From: an uncultured Roseburia sp. | GTDB taxonomy: Bacteria > Bacillota > Clostridia > Lachnospirales > Lachnospiraceae | Reading direction: 5' to 3' | NCBI GenBank assembly: GCA_910587865.1 | Contig: CAJUNX010000001.1 | Span: 141,243 to 205,242 of the forward strand | Length of the DNA: 64,000 bases | Shown: in pieces, positions 32,897 through 42,100 of the stretch | How the letters are laid out: each line of letters opens with the position of its first letter | Position numbering within the stretch: position 1 is the first letter of the stretch | Translations under genes and position numbers: made by a program | The notes under the pieces: generated by a model | Told to the model about the DNA's origin: nothing | Database searches by the model: none | What the model saw: only the letters and a program-made list of their open reading frames with translations

Positions 32897-34321
32897 GTGG
32901 AAAATAAAGTTCGGTTTTACAATACGCTGACAAGAACGGTTGAGACAGTGATCCCGCATGAAGACGGGAAGATCGCGATGTATACCTGCGGGCCGACCGT
33001 GTATCATTTTGCGCACATCGGGAATCTGCGCAGTTATATCATGGAGGACGTGCTTGAAAAAACGCTCCGCTATGTGGGATATGACGTGAAGCGCGTGATG
33101 AATATTACGGATGTAGGACATCTTTCGTCGGATGCGGATACCGGGGAGGACAAGATGCTCTCGGGCGCAAAGCGCGAACACAAGACGGTGATGGAGATTG
33201 CGAAATTTTACACGGACGCTTTTTTTGAGGACTGCCGGAAATTAAATATCAGGACGCCGGATGTCGTGGAACCGGCGACGAACTGTATACAGGAATTCAT
33301 TCATATGATAGAAGTTCTGCTGGAAAAAGGCTATGCCTATACGGCGGGCGGAAATGTGTATTTTGACACCTCAAAACTCGACGATTACTATGTGTTTTCC
33401 TCGCAGAGCGAAAAAGAGCTTCTCGTCGGTGTGCGCGATGACGTGGAGGAGGATGTCAACAAACGCAATAAAAATGATTTCGTGCTGTGGTTTACAAAGT
33501 CAAAGTTCGAGGATCAGGCGTTAAAATGGGAGAGCCCCTGGGGAACCGGATATCCGGGCTGGCATATTGAGTGCTCCTGCATCAGCTTAAAACATCTGGG
33601 CGAGTATATGGATATCCACTGCGGCGGGGTCGACAATATTTTCCCGCATCACACCAACGAGATCGCCCAGTCGGAGAGCTATCTCGGACACCGGTGGTGC
33701 GGATACTGGTTCCATGTGAATCATTTAAACGACAAATCGGGTAAGATGAGCAAATCAAAGGGAGGATTCCTGACCGTGTCGCTGCTGCAGGAGAACGGGT
33801 ACGATCCGCTGGTATACCGCATGTTCTGCCTGCAGTCGCATTACAGAAAGCCGCTCGAATTCTCCTATGAGGTGCTCGACAATATGAGCGCGGCCTACGC
33901 AAAACTGATCCGGCGCATCGCGGAGCTGCCGGATGAGGGGGAAATGGACGAGACGGCTGCCGCCGCATACCGCGCACGGTTTTCGGATGCGCTCTGCAGT
34001 GACCTGAATACATCCATGGCGCTCACGGTCGTCTATGATCTGTTAAAGGAGGAGACGAACGGCAGGACAAAGCGAGCGCTCCTGGCGGAATTCGATCAGG
34101 TGCTCTCCTTAAATCTGCTGACGGCGCAGACAGCAGCGGAGACGGCGCCGGCGGTGGACGCAGAACTGGAAGCGTATGTCGAAGAAAAGATTAAGGAGCG
34201 CAAAGCCGCAAAGAAGGAAAAGGATTTTGCAAAGGCGGATGCGATTCGTGAGGAGCTGGCCCAAAAAGGGATTGTGATAAAGGATACCAGAGAGGGAACC
34301 GTCTGGGAGGTGCAGGGCTGA
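32897..34321 (+). CDS. cysS: Cysteinyl-tRNA synthetase
   Basis: 474 residues, class I synthetase. Zinc/active site blocks: YTCGPTVYHFAHIGNLRSY (HIGH-type HIGN), GWHIECS and the KMSKS loop SGKMSKSKGG. The C-terminal domain ends with the DALR-type helices and EELAQKGIVIKDTREGTVW, as usual. Start is GTG 32897; GGAG is at 32884-32887. Conserved order cysE-cysS-mrnC-rlmB. Confidence 0.97.
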   Translation: MENKVRFYNTLTRTVETVIPHEDGKIAMYTCGPTVYHFAHIGNLRSYIMEDVLEKTLRYVGYDVKRVMNITDVGHLSSDADTGEDKMLSGAKREHKTVMEIAKFYTDAFFEDCRKLNIRTPDVVEPATNCIQEFIHMIEVLLEKGYAYTAGGNVYFDTSKLDDYYVFSSQSEKELLVGVRDDVEEDVNKRNKNDFVLWFTKSKFEDQALKWESPWGTGYPGWHIECSCISLKHLGEYMDIHCGGVDNIFPHHTNEIAQSESYLGHRWCGYWFHVNHLNDKSGKMSKSKGGFLTVSLLQENGYDPLVYRMFCLQSHYRKPLEFSYEVLDNMSAAYAKLIRRIAELPDEGEMDETAAAAYRARFSDALCSDLNTSMALTVVYDLLKEETNGRTKRALLAEFDQVLSLNLLTAQTAAETAPAVDAELEAYVEEKIKERKAAKKEKDFAKADAIREELAQKGIVIKDTREGTVWEVQG

Positions 34322-34424
34322 CAGGATTGCGCCGGAAAAAAGAACCGGGCGCGGTGTTAAGAACCGGGACAGACGGCACACGGCGCCGGGGATACGGAGA
34401 CATGCGGCAGGAGGAGCGCTGAAG

Positions 34425-34859
34425 TTGGAAAAGGGAATCGATGCTTATATAAAGGAACAGTTCGGGATGCCGGATGTGGATGTCCGGACCTATTCGCCGC
34501 TGACACTGGCCTACATCGGAGACGGGGTGTTTGATCTGGTGATCCGTTCGCTGGTGGTGGCGGGGGGCAATACAAGAGCATCCGCGCTGCACCGCCGTAC
34601 CAGTCAGATCGTAAAAGCGCGCACGCAGGCGCAGATGATCGAACGGCTCCTGCCGGAGCTCACGCAGGAGGAGGAGGAGATTTACCGCCGCGGACGCAAT
34701 GCGAAGTCTCCGACCATGGCAAAAAACGCGACGATGTCGGATTACAGGAAAGCAACCGGATTTGAGGCGCTTGTCGGCTGGCTGTATGTGCGGGACGAAT
34801 TTCCGCGGGTGGTGGAGCTGGTGAGAGCCGGAGTCCGCGGGCTGGGATTAAAGCTGTGA
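34425..34859 (+). CDS. mrnC: Mini-ribonuclease III
   Basis: 144 residues. RNase III domain without the double-stranded RNA-binding domain; matures 23S rRNA ends in Bacillus. Key block SPLTLAYIGDGVFDLVIRS with catalytic Asp, and RRGRNAKSPTMAKNATMSDYRKATGFEALVGWLY at the C-terminal half with the second acidic site. Start TTG 34425 after AGGAGGAG. The position between cysS and rlmB is conserved in Bacillota. Confidence 0.94.
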   Translation: MEKGIDAYIKEQFGMPDVDVRTYSPLTLAYIGDGVFDLVIRSLVVAGGNTRASALHRRTSQIVKARTQAQMIERLLPELTQEEEEIYRRGRNAKSPTMAKNATMSDYRKATGFEALVGWLYVRDEFPRVVELVRAGVRGLGLKL

Positions 34860-34885
34860 AAGCCGGGCGGCAGCGGGGCGGATCC

Positions 34886-35001
34886 GCGGAGGACATGCCG
34901 TCCGAAGACCGGAGAAAGCAGGAGAGTCTGTGATTCTGGATGAGAGCAGTGGGAATCCGGGCGGAGGACATGCCGTCCGAAGACCGGAGAAAGCAGGAGA
35001 G
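34886..35001 (+). repeat. 41-bp direct repeat between mrnC and rlmB
   Basis: Identical 41-base copies at 34886-34926 and 34961-35001, period 75. Both end in AGCAGGAGAG, so the copy next to rlmB lies beside its ribosome-binding region. Confidence 0.92.
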
Positions 35002-35013
35002 AAAGGGTATCGT

Positions 35014-35766
35014 ATGAGTTACGAGGAATCAAAGATTGAGGGAAGAAACGCTGTTCTGGAGGCATTTCGCGCCGGAAAAACGATCGATAAACTATATGTG
35101 CAGAAGGGATGCCAGGACGGGCCCGTACAGACGATTGTGCGGGAGGCAAAAAAAGGCGAAACCGTCATTTCCTTTGTCGAGCGGGAACGCCTGGACGCGC
35201 TCTCCGAGACAAAAAAACATCAGGGGGTGATCGCGGTTGCCGCGGCGTATGAATACGCCACGGTGGATGACATACTCGCAGCGGCGGAGCAGAAGGGCGA
35301 GCCGCCGTTTCTGATCCTTCTGGACGGGATTGAGGATCCGCACAATCTGGGAGCGATCATCCGCACGGCGAACCTTGCGGGCGCGCACGGCGTGATTATC
35401 CCGAAGCGGCGTGCGGCAGGTCTTACGGCAGTCGCGGCGAAGGCTTCCGCGGGAGCCATCTATTATACGCCGGTGGCAAAGGTGACGAATCTGACCGCGA
35501 CGATCCGGGAATTAAAGGAGCGGGGCATCTGGTTTGTGTGCGCGGACATGGAAGGTGACGTCATGTACGACGTGAACCTGACCGGGCCGATCGGCCTTGT
35601 GATCGGCAGTGAAGGCGACGGGGCCGGCCGGCTGGTGCGAAAAGAATGCGATTTTACCGCGTCGATCCCGATGAAGGGAGAGATCGGTTCGCTGAACGCC
35701 TCTGTCGCAGCGGGCGTGCTCTGTTATGAGATTGTACGGCAGCGGCAGAAAAAGGCAGGCGTGTGA
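35014..35766 (+). CDS. rlmB: 23S rRNA 2'-O-ribose methyltransferase RlmB/TrmH family
   Basis: 250 residues. SpoU-type knotted methyltransferase. N-terminal substrate-binding domain (EGRNAVLEAFRAGKTIDKLYV), then the three SpoU motifs: LDGIEDPHNLGAIIRTANLAGAHG, IGLVIGSEGDGAGRLV and IPMKGEIGSLNASVAAGVL. In E. coli RlmB methylates G2251. ATG 35014 lies close to the 41-bp repeat end. The stop overlaps the sigH GTG start by 4 nt. Confidence 0.95.
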   Translation: MSYEESKIEGRNAVLEAFRAGKTIDKLYVQKGCQDGPVQTIVREAKKGETVISFVERERLDALSETKKHQGVIAVAAAYEYATVDDILAAAEQKGEPPFLILLDGIEDPHNLGAIIRTANLAGAHGVIIPKRRAAGLTAVAAKASAGAIYYTPVAKVTNLTATIRELKERGIWFVCADMEGDVMYDVNLTGPIGLVIGSEGDGAGRLVRKECDFTASIPMKGEIGSLNASVAAGVLCYEIVRQRQKKAGV

Positions 35767-36371
35767 GAAAAACGGAGGAGACGGTGGACGGGTATCCGAA
35801 CGTATCAGATGAACAGCTGATAGCGCGCCTGCGCGCGGGCGAGAAAAAAATAATGGACTATATTCTGGATAAATACAAGCCGCTTGTGCTTGGAAAGGCA
35901 AACGCGATGTTTCTGATCGGCGGCGACACGGACGATCTGATTCAGGAAGGGATGATCGGGCTGTTTAAAGCGATACGGGACTACCGCGAGGAGAAAGAGA
36001 CGTCCTTTTTCCATTTTGCGGAGCTGTGTATCACCAGGCAGCTGTATCACGCCGTGGAGGCATCCAACCGGAAAAAGCATGCGCCGCTCAATACCTACAT
36101 CTCGTTTGATGCCAGAAGCGGGGAGGAGGGCAGATCTCTTGCGGAGACGCTTCCGACCGATGCGACGAACGATCCGGAGCAGCTGGTGATCGGACAGGAG
36201 ACGATGCAGCTGTTCTGGGAAAAGCTGCGTTCACAGCTAAGCAGCATGGAACGCCAGGTGCTCGATGAATATCTGGCCGGGGCAAATTACCGGCAGATAG
36301 CGGAAAAGCTGGGGAAAAGCCCGAAGGCGATTGACAACGCACTCACCAGGATCCGTGCAAAAATACGGTAG
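35763..36371 (+). CDS. sigH: RNA polymerase sigma-H factor
   Basis: 202 residues. Region 2 in LVLGKANAMFLIGGDTDDLIQEGMIGLFKAIRDY with region 2.3/2.4 (FFHFAELCITRQLYHAVEASNR) and region 4 helix-turn-helix at the C terminus (LGKSPKAIDNALTRIRAKI). The E-Y-L-A-G-x-x-Y-x-x-I-A segment is typical of Spo0H. It directs early sporulation and stationary-phase genes. GTG start overlaps rlmB stop (GTGA), a translational coupling. In Bacillus a yacP gene lies between rlmB and sigH; it is absent here. Confidence 0.94.
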   Translation: MRKTEETVDGYPNVSDEQLIARLRAGEKKIMDYILDKYKPLVLGKANAMFLIGGDTDDLIQEGMIGLFKAIRDYREEKETSFFHFAELCITRQLYHAVEASNRKKHAPLNTYISFDARSGEEGRSLAETLPTDATNDPEQLVIGQETMQLFWEKLRSQLSSMERQVLDEYLAGANYRQIAEKLGKSPKAIDNALTRIRAKIR

Positions 36372-36527
36372 ACGGGTGCCGGCTAAAAAACAGGTGTAAT
36401 CCGAACGGAATTTGTTGAAAAATTCCGCGGAAACAATGCGCCGCAAAAAAGGCGGTGTTAAAAATACACAATTTTCCCGGTATATTTTTTTGAAGTTTGT
36501 GAACACTGATTTTGAAAACCGTGGTAT

Positions 36528-36634
36528 TATAATTAACGTAAAACCCCCCAATACATTATATAATTTTTGCTATACCCCATAGTAAAAATACCTTCTCCTA
36601 AAAAGACAGCTGATCGACAGGCTGTCTTTTTTAT
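36528..36634 (+). ncRNA. Candidate small RNA between sigH and the HAD-DHH gene
   Basis: A perfect TATAAT at 36528-36533 is followed by an AT-rich, mostly unstructured stretch of about 70 nt containing CCCCCC and then a textbook terminator (AAAAAGACAGC 36600-36610 / GCTGTCTTTTTT 36621-36632). A transcript of about 95 nt would result. No good -35 is visible, so the terminator may simply belong to sigH, which lies 230 nt upstream. The 491-base gap holds otherwise only the promoter at 36634. Confidence 0.35.
36600..36634 (+). terminator. Terminator downstream of sigH
   Basis: 11-bp stem (36600-36610 with 36621-36631) ending in six T. Confidence 0.9.
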
Positions 36635-36662
36635 TGTGCGCAAAGAGCATATCTGATATAAT
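36634..36662 (+). promoter_or_regulatory. Promoter of the HAD-DHH fusion gene
   Basis: TTGTGC 36634-36639, 17-nt spacer, TATAAT 36657-36662; preceded by the terminator. Confidence 0.7.
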
Positions 36663-36862
36663 GGACGTTACAGGTGCGGAAAAAACGGACGGAAGCAGGA
36701 TCGGCCCGCCCGCGGCGTCTGCACGGCGCCGGTGGAACGGGTGTACGGGAACCGGCGCTGCGGATGGAAAGGAACCAATGTACGGCAACCGGCGATTCCG
36801 GCGGAGGAAACGCCGCGGATCCGTTTTTTGAGTGAGAAAGACACGGAGGTTTATGGTTTGTC

Positions 36863-38539
36863 ATGAAAAAAGGTATTATTTTTGATATGGACGGAACGCT
36901 GTGGGATTCCGCAGAGAATGTGGCGGTATCCTGGAATCTTGTCATAAAGGAATCGGGGCTGATCGAAAAAAAGCTGACGACGGAGGATATACAGGGCGTG
37001 ATGGGAAAGACGATGGACGTCATCGGTGATATCCTGTTCGGGGAGCTCGAAAAAGAGACGCGCATGCATCTGATGGATGACTGCTGCAGAAGGGAAAACG
37101 ACTATCTGCGGGAGCACGGCGGCATGCTCTATGAGGGAGTAGAGGAGGTTTTTGGCCGTCTGAAGGAAAGGGGATATCATCTTCTGATTGTCAGCAACTG
37201 CCAGGCGGGATATATCGAGGCATTTCTGGATTATTATAAACTGTGGGATTATATCGACGACACTCTCTGCTACGGGGATAATCTGCGGGGGAAAGGAGAG
37301 AATATCCGTATTGCAGCCGAACGAAACGGTCTGGATGCGGCGGTCTATGTCGGTGACATTCAGGGGGATTATGATGCGAGTGTGCAGGCCGGCGCCGGCT
37401 TTCTTCACGCCGCATACGGGTTTGGGACGATCCGGCAGGAGGTTCCGGCGATTCACAGCCTCAGGGAGCTCGCGGAGTATGATGTGGATGCATATCTGCG
37501 CGGAACCGGAAAGAGAACGACATATGTAAAACGCTTCGGTATGGAGGGGAACATGACAAAATTAGATGAGCTTCAGAAAGTGATCAGCAGGGAACATGTC
37601 TATATTCAGACACACAATTTTCCGGATCCGGATGCGATTGCGAGCGCTTTCGGACTTCAGTACCTGTTAGAACAGCGCGGTATCCGTTCGTCGATCTGTT
37701 ACCGGGGAAAGATCGACCGCTACAGCACGCAGAAATTGCGGGAGATTATGGGAATCCGGCTTTTTGACACGGATGAGATGGCCTCCGGGATCACGGGCGA
37801 AGACGAGGTGATTCTCGTGGACGCGCAGAGAGGAAATTCCAATATTGCCATGATTCCGGGAAAAGTGATCGCGTGTATCGACCACCATCCGGATAATGAC
37901 CACTGCGAATACCCGTTTGAGGACATCCGGTCCGAGGTCGGGGCGTGTGCATCCATCATCGGCGGGTATTTCATAGAAAATGAGGTGCCGGTGAATGAAC
38001 AGATCGCGACAGCCCTCACCTTCGGCATCCGGATCGATACCAGCAATCTTTCCAGGGGAGTCTCAAAGCTTGATCTTGAGATCATTTATAAGATATATGA
38101 TCAGTGCGATTACGGGACAATCCATATGCTTGAAAACAGCAATCTCTGCTTTGACGATCTGATCGGTTATGCGGAGGCCATCTCAAGCATCGAGGTCTAT
38201 GATGACGTGAGCTTTGCCGATTCGGGCCGGGACTGTCCGGTGATCTCGAGTATCTCGGACTTTATGCTTGCGCTCAAAGAGGTTGTGTTTTCCGTGGTGT
38301 ACGGCAGAAAGGAGAACGGCATCAATCTGTCGGTGCGCAGCGAGAAGCCGGAGCTTCATGCCGGAAAGATTGTGGACGAGGCGCTTGCCGGGATCGGAAG
38401 CGGGGGCGGACATGCGTCCATGGCGGGCGGCTTTATCCCGTTTACGGGGAGCGAGCGTGAGGAGGCGGTTCTTTTAGACGAGGTCAAGGAACGCTTTATG
38501 TCCGTGCTGGGGGTAAAGCGCGAAAACGGACGGTGGTAA
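36863..38539 (+). CDS. HAD-family phosphatase fused to DHH/DHHA1 phosphoesterase (NrnA-like)
   Basis: 558 residues in one uninterrupted frame. Residues 1-215 are a HAD hydrolase of the phosphoglycolate phosphatase type: FDMDGTLWDS, LLIVSNCQ and GDIQGDYDAS. Residues about 231-558 are a DHH phosphoesterase: THNFPDPDAIASAFGL, DAQRGNSN, CIDHHPDN and the DHHA1 block GSGGGHASMAGGF, as in NrnA, which degrades nanoRNAs and dephosphorylates 3',5'-pAp. Met231 (ATG 37553) is preceded by GGAGGGG at 37543-37549, so a separate DHH protein may also be made. The start at 36863 follows GGAGG (12 nt). Confidence 0.88.
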   Translation: MKKGIIFDMDGTLWDSAENVAVSWNLVIKESGLIEKKLTTEDIQGVMGKTMDVIGDILFGELEKETRMHLMDDCCRRENDYLREHGGMLYEGVEEVFGRLKERGYHLLIVSNCQAGYIEAFLDYYKLWDYIDDTLCYGDNLRGKGENIRIAAERNGLDAAVYVGDIQGDYDASVQAGAGFLHAAYGFGTIRQEVPAIHSLRELAEYDVDAYLRGTGKRTTYVKRFGMEGNMTKLDELQKVISREHVYIQTHNFPDPDAIASAFGLQYLLEQRGIRSSICYRGKIDRYSTQKLREIMGIRLFDTDEMASGITGEDEVILVDAQRGNSNIAMIPGKVIACIDHHPDNDHCEYPFEDIRSEVGACASIIGGYFIENEVPVNEQIATALTFGIRIDTSNLSRGVSKLDLEIIYKIYDQCDYGTIHMLENSNLCFDDLIGYAEAISSIEVYDDVSFADSGRDCPVISSISDFMLALKEVVFSVVYGRKENGINLSVRSEKPELHAGKIVDEALAGIGSGGGHASMAGGFIPFTGSEREEAVLLDEVKERFMSVLGVKRENGRW

Positions 38540-38599
38540 CCGTGTCGGAAGGCAGGAAAAACGACTATGCGGCGTGTGGCTGAAAGCGAAAAACAGGCC

Positions 38600-38628
38600 T
38601 TGACAACCACAATCGTTGAAGCTATACT
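38600..38628 (+). promoter_or_regulatory. Promoter of the T-box-ileS operon
   Basis: TTGACA 38600-38605, 17-nt spacer, TATACT 38623-38628: a perfect -35 and a near-perfect -10. Confidence 0.85.
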
Positions 38629-38634
38629 ATCAGC

Positions 38635-38950
38635 AGACAAATGAGGCAGGTATTTCTGCCGCACAAAGACGATGACGAAGACAGTAGCCCGCAGGGGAAA
38701 GCGACAGAGAGCCGGGGATGGTGGAAGCCGGTGCGAGTAGCCTGAGGAGGAAGATCACTTCCAAGTCGCAGCCCGAAATGCAGACCAGAGAAGCGGTGCA
38801 GGACGCGGTGATGAGCCGCAGACCGCCGCAGCGCAGAGTAGGAGCTGACGTATTTCCCACGTTACAGGGAACGTGTATCATGGGTACATTTGTAATTAGG
38901 TGGTTAACGGTGAGACTCTCGTCCTATTTACAGGACGGGAGTTTTTTGTT
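38635..38950 (+). ncRNA. T-box riboswitch (isoleucine), leader of ileS
   Basis: Leader of about 315 nt with T-box hallmarks: GACGAAGACAGTAG and the AGAGAGCCGGGGATGG distal segment of Stem I; the conserved T-box AGGTGGTTAACGG (38898-38910); and a terminator (ACTCTCGTCC 38915-38924 / GGACGGGAGT 38933-38942, then T). The likely specifier codon is ATC (38754-38756, in AAGATCACTT), matching the downstream Ile gene. Uncharged tRNA-Ile would stabilise the antiterminator and turn on ileS. Confidence 0.93.
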
Positions 38951-39000
38951 GGGAAAGCCCGTCCGCGGTGAGCGGCCAGAAGGCGCGGGCCCGCGCCTGA

Positions 39001-39117
39001 AAGCCGGCTCACGGGAGGCCCCGCACAGAGGGAATGAGCCCGTGTGGAAACCGGCTCACGGGAGGCGCCCGCACAGAGGGATTGAGCCCGTGTGGAAACC
39101 GGCTCACGGGAGGCGCG
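39001..39117 (+). repeat. 47-48-bp tandem repeat between T-box and ileS
   Basis: CCGGCTCACGGGAGG recurs at 39004, 39051 and 39099; about 2.5 units. Each junction can form a CCCGTG/CACGGG hairpin. It lengthens the untranslated leader after the T-box terminator by about 120 nt. Confidence 0.9.
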
Positions 39118-39192
39118 GCCCGGCTCACACGGCGGACATGAGGGATTTCACCACGACGCGAAGCCATGCACCAGCACTGACAGGAGGAAAGG

Positions 39193-42100
39193 ATGTATAA
39201 CAAGGTTGACACAAATCTGAATTTTGTGGACAGGGAAAAACAGGTGGAGCGGTTCTGGAAGGAGCATGACATTTTCAGAAAGAGTATGGAGAACCGCAGA
39301 GAAGGAGAGGTCTACACATTTTACGACGGACCGCCAACCGCAAACGGCAAGCCGCACATCGGCCATGTGCTGACCCGCGTGATCAAGGATATGATTCCGC
39401 GGTATCAGACGATGAAAGGGAAATATGTGCCCCGCAAGGCCGGCTGGGATACCCACGGTCTCCCGGTGGAGCTCGAGGTGGAAAAAAAGCTCGGGTTAAA
39501 CGGCAAGGATCAGATCGAAGCGTATGGCATGGAGCCCTTTATCGGGCAGTGCAAGGAGTCCGTGTGGAAGTACAAGGGCATGTGGGAGGATTTCTCCGGG
39601 ACTGTCGGCTTCTGGGCGGATATGGACGATCCGTACGTGACCTATGACGATAAGTTTATCGAGTCCGAGTGGTGGGCGTTAAAAGAGATCTGGGACCGGA
39701 AGCTGTTATACAAAGGATTTAAAATCGTGCCCTACTGCCCGCGCTGCGGGACGCCGCTCTCAAGCCAGGAGGTGGCGCAGGGCTATAAGACCGTGAAGGA
39801 GCGCTCTGCGGTCGTGCGCTTTAAGGTAGTCGGGGAGGACGCATATTTTCTCGCCTGGACGACGACGCCATGGACGCTGCCGTCAAATGTCGCGCTCTGC
39901 GTGAACCCGGACGAGATCTATTGTAAGGTAAAGGCGGCGGACGGATATACCTATTATATGGCGGAGGCGCTTTTAAATACCGTGCTCGGGAAACGGGCCG
40001 AGGCCGACGGAAAGAAAGAGGCGAAAAAGGAAACCGGGAAGAAAGGGGCAGGGGCTGCACAGCAGGATACCGAAGGGAAGGCAGCACAGTCCGCGGACAC
40101 ACCGCAGACCCCGGCATACGAGGTGCTGGAGACGTACAAAGGCACGGATCTCGAGCGGAAGGAATATGTGCCGCTGTTTGACTTCGCGGATGAAATCATC
40201 GCAAAGCAGCACAAAATGGGCCACTACATCACCTGTGACAGCTATGTCACGATGACCGACGGTACGGGCATCGTCCACATCGCGCCGGCGTTCGGTGAGG
40301 ACGACGCGAATGTCGGGAGAAAATATGACCTGCCCTTCGTGCAGCTCGTGGACGGCAAAGGCGAGATGACGGCGGAGACGGCCTGGGCCGGCGTGTTTGT
40401 GAAAAAAGCAGATCCGATGATCCTAAAGGATCTGGAGGAGAGAGGGCTTCTGTTCGACGCGCCGAAGTTTGAGCATGATTATCCGCACTGCTGGCGCTGC
40501 GACACGCCGCTCATCTACTATGCGCGAGAGTCCTGGTTTATCAAAATGACTGCGGTAAGGGATGAGCTGATCCGCAACAACAACACGGTCAACTGGATCC
40601 CGGAATCGATCGGGAAGGGGCGCTTCGGAGACTGGCTTGAGAACATTCAGGACTGGGGGATCTCCAGAAACCGCTACTGGGGCACGCCGCTTAATATCTG
40701 GGAGTGCGAGGGCTGCGGCCGCCAGGAATCCGTCGGGGGAAGGGAGGAACTTGCAAAGCGCACCGGCAACCCGGACGACGCGAAGGTGGAGCTGCACCGC
40801 CCGTATATCGACGAGGTGACCTTTGTCTGCCCGGACTGCGGGAAGACGATGCGCCGTGTGCCGGAGGTCATCGACTGCTGGTTTGACTCGGGCGCGATGC
40901 CGTTTGCGCAGCACCACTATCCGTTTGAGAACAGGGAGCTGTTTGAGCAGCAGTTTCCGGCGCAGTTCATCTCGGAGGCAGTCGATCAGACGAGAGGATG
41001 GTTTTACTCCCTGATGGCGGAGTCGACGCTGCTGTTCCACAAAGCCCCGTACGAGAATGTCATCGTGCTCGGTCATGTGCAGGATGAAAACGGCCAGAAG
41101 ATGAGCAAGTCAAAGGGCAATGCCATTGACCCGTTCGAGGCGCTGGAGCAGTACGGCGCAGACGCGATCCGCTGGTATTTCTACATCAACAGCGCGCCCT
41201 GGCTGCCGAACCGGTTCCACGGAAAGGCCGTGCAGGAGGGGCAGCGCAAGTTCATGGGCACGCTTTGGAACACCTACGCATTTTTCGTGCTGTACGCGAA
41301 CATCGACGGATTTGACGCAACGAAGTACACGCTTGACTATGAGAAGCTGTCCGTGATGGACCGGTGGCTGCTGTCGCGGTTAAATACCGTGACCGGCGAG
41401 GTGGACGGACATCTCGGCAGCTACCGGATCCCGGAGGCCGCAAGGGCGCTGGACGATTTTGTGGACGACATGAGCAACTGGTATGTCAGGAGAAGCCGCG
41501 AGCGCTTCTGGGCAAAGGGTATGGAGCAGGACAAGATCAACGCGTACATGACGCTGTATACGGCGCTTGTCACGATCTGCAAATGCGCAGCCCCGATGAT
41601 CCCTTTTATGACGGAGGAGATCTATCAGAATCTGGTGTGCTCGCTGGATCAGAATGCTCCGCAGAGCATCCACCTGTGCGATTTTCCGCAGGCGGACGAG
41701 ACGTTTGTCGACAAAGAGCTGGAAGCGGCCATGAAAGAAGTCTTAAAAATCGTTGTCATGGGGCGCGCGTGCCGCAATACGGCGAATATCAAAAACCGGC
41801 AGCCGATCGGGACGATGTTTGTCAAAGCGCCGGAGGCGCTCGGGGAGTACTACACGGAGATTATCGCGGATGAGCTGAATGTAAAAGAGGTGCGTTTCAC
41901 GGAGGACGTAAGCTCCTATACCAGCTATACGTTCAAGCCGCAGCTGCGCACGGTCGGGCCGAAGTACGGGAAATATTTAAAACAGATCCAGCAGTGCTTA
42001 TCGGAGCTCGACGGCAACGCGGCGATGGCGGAGCTGAAGGCGAACGGGGCGCTCGTGCTCTCCTCCGTCAGCGAGGAGGTGCGGCTCGCCGAGGAGGATC

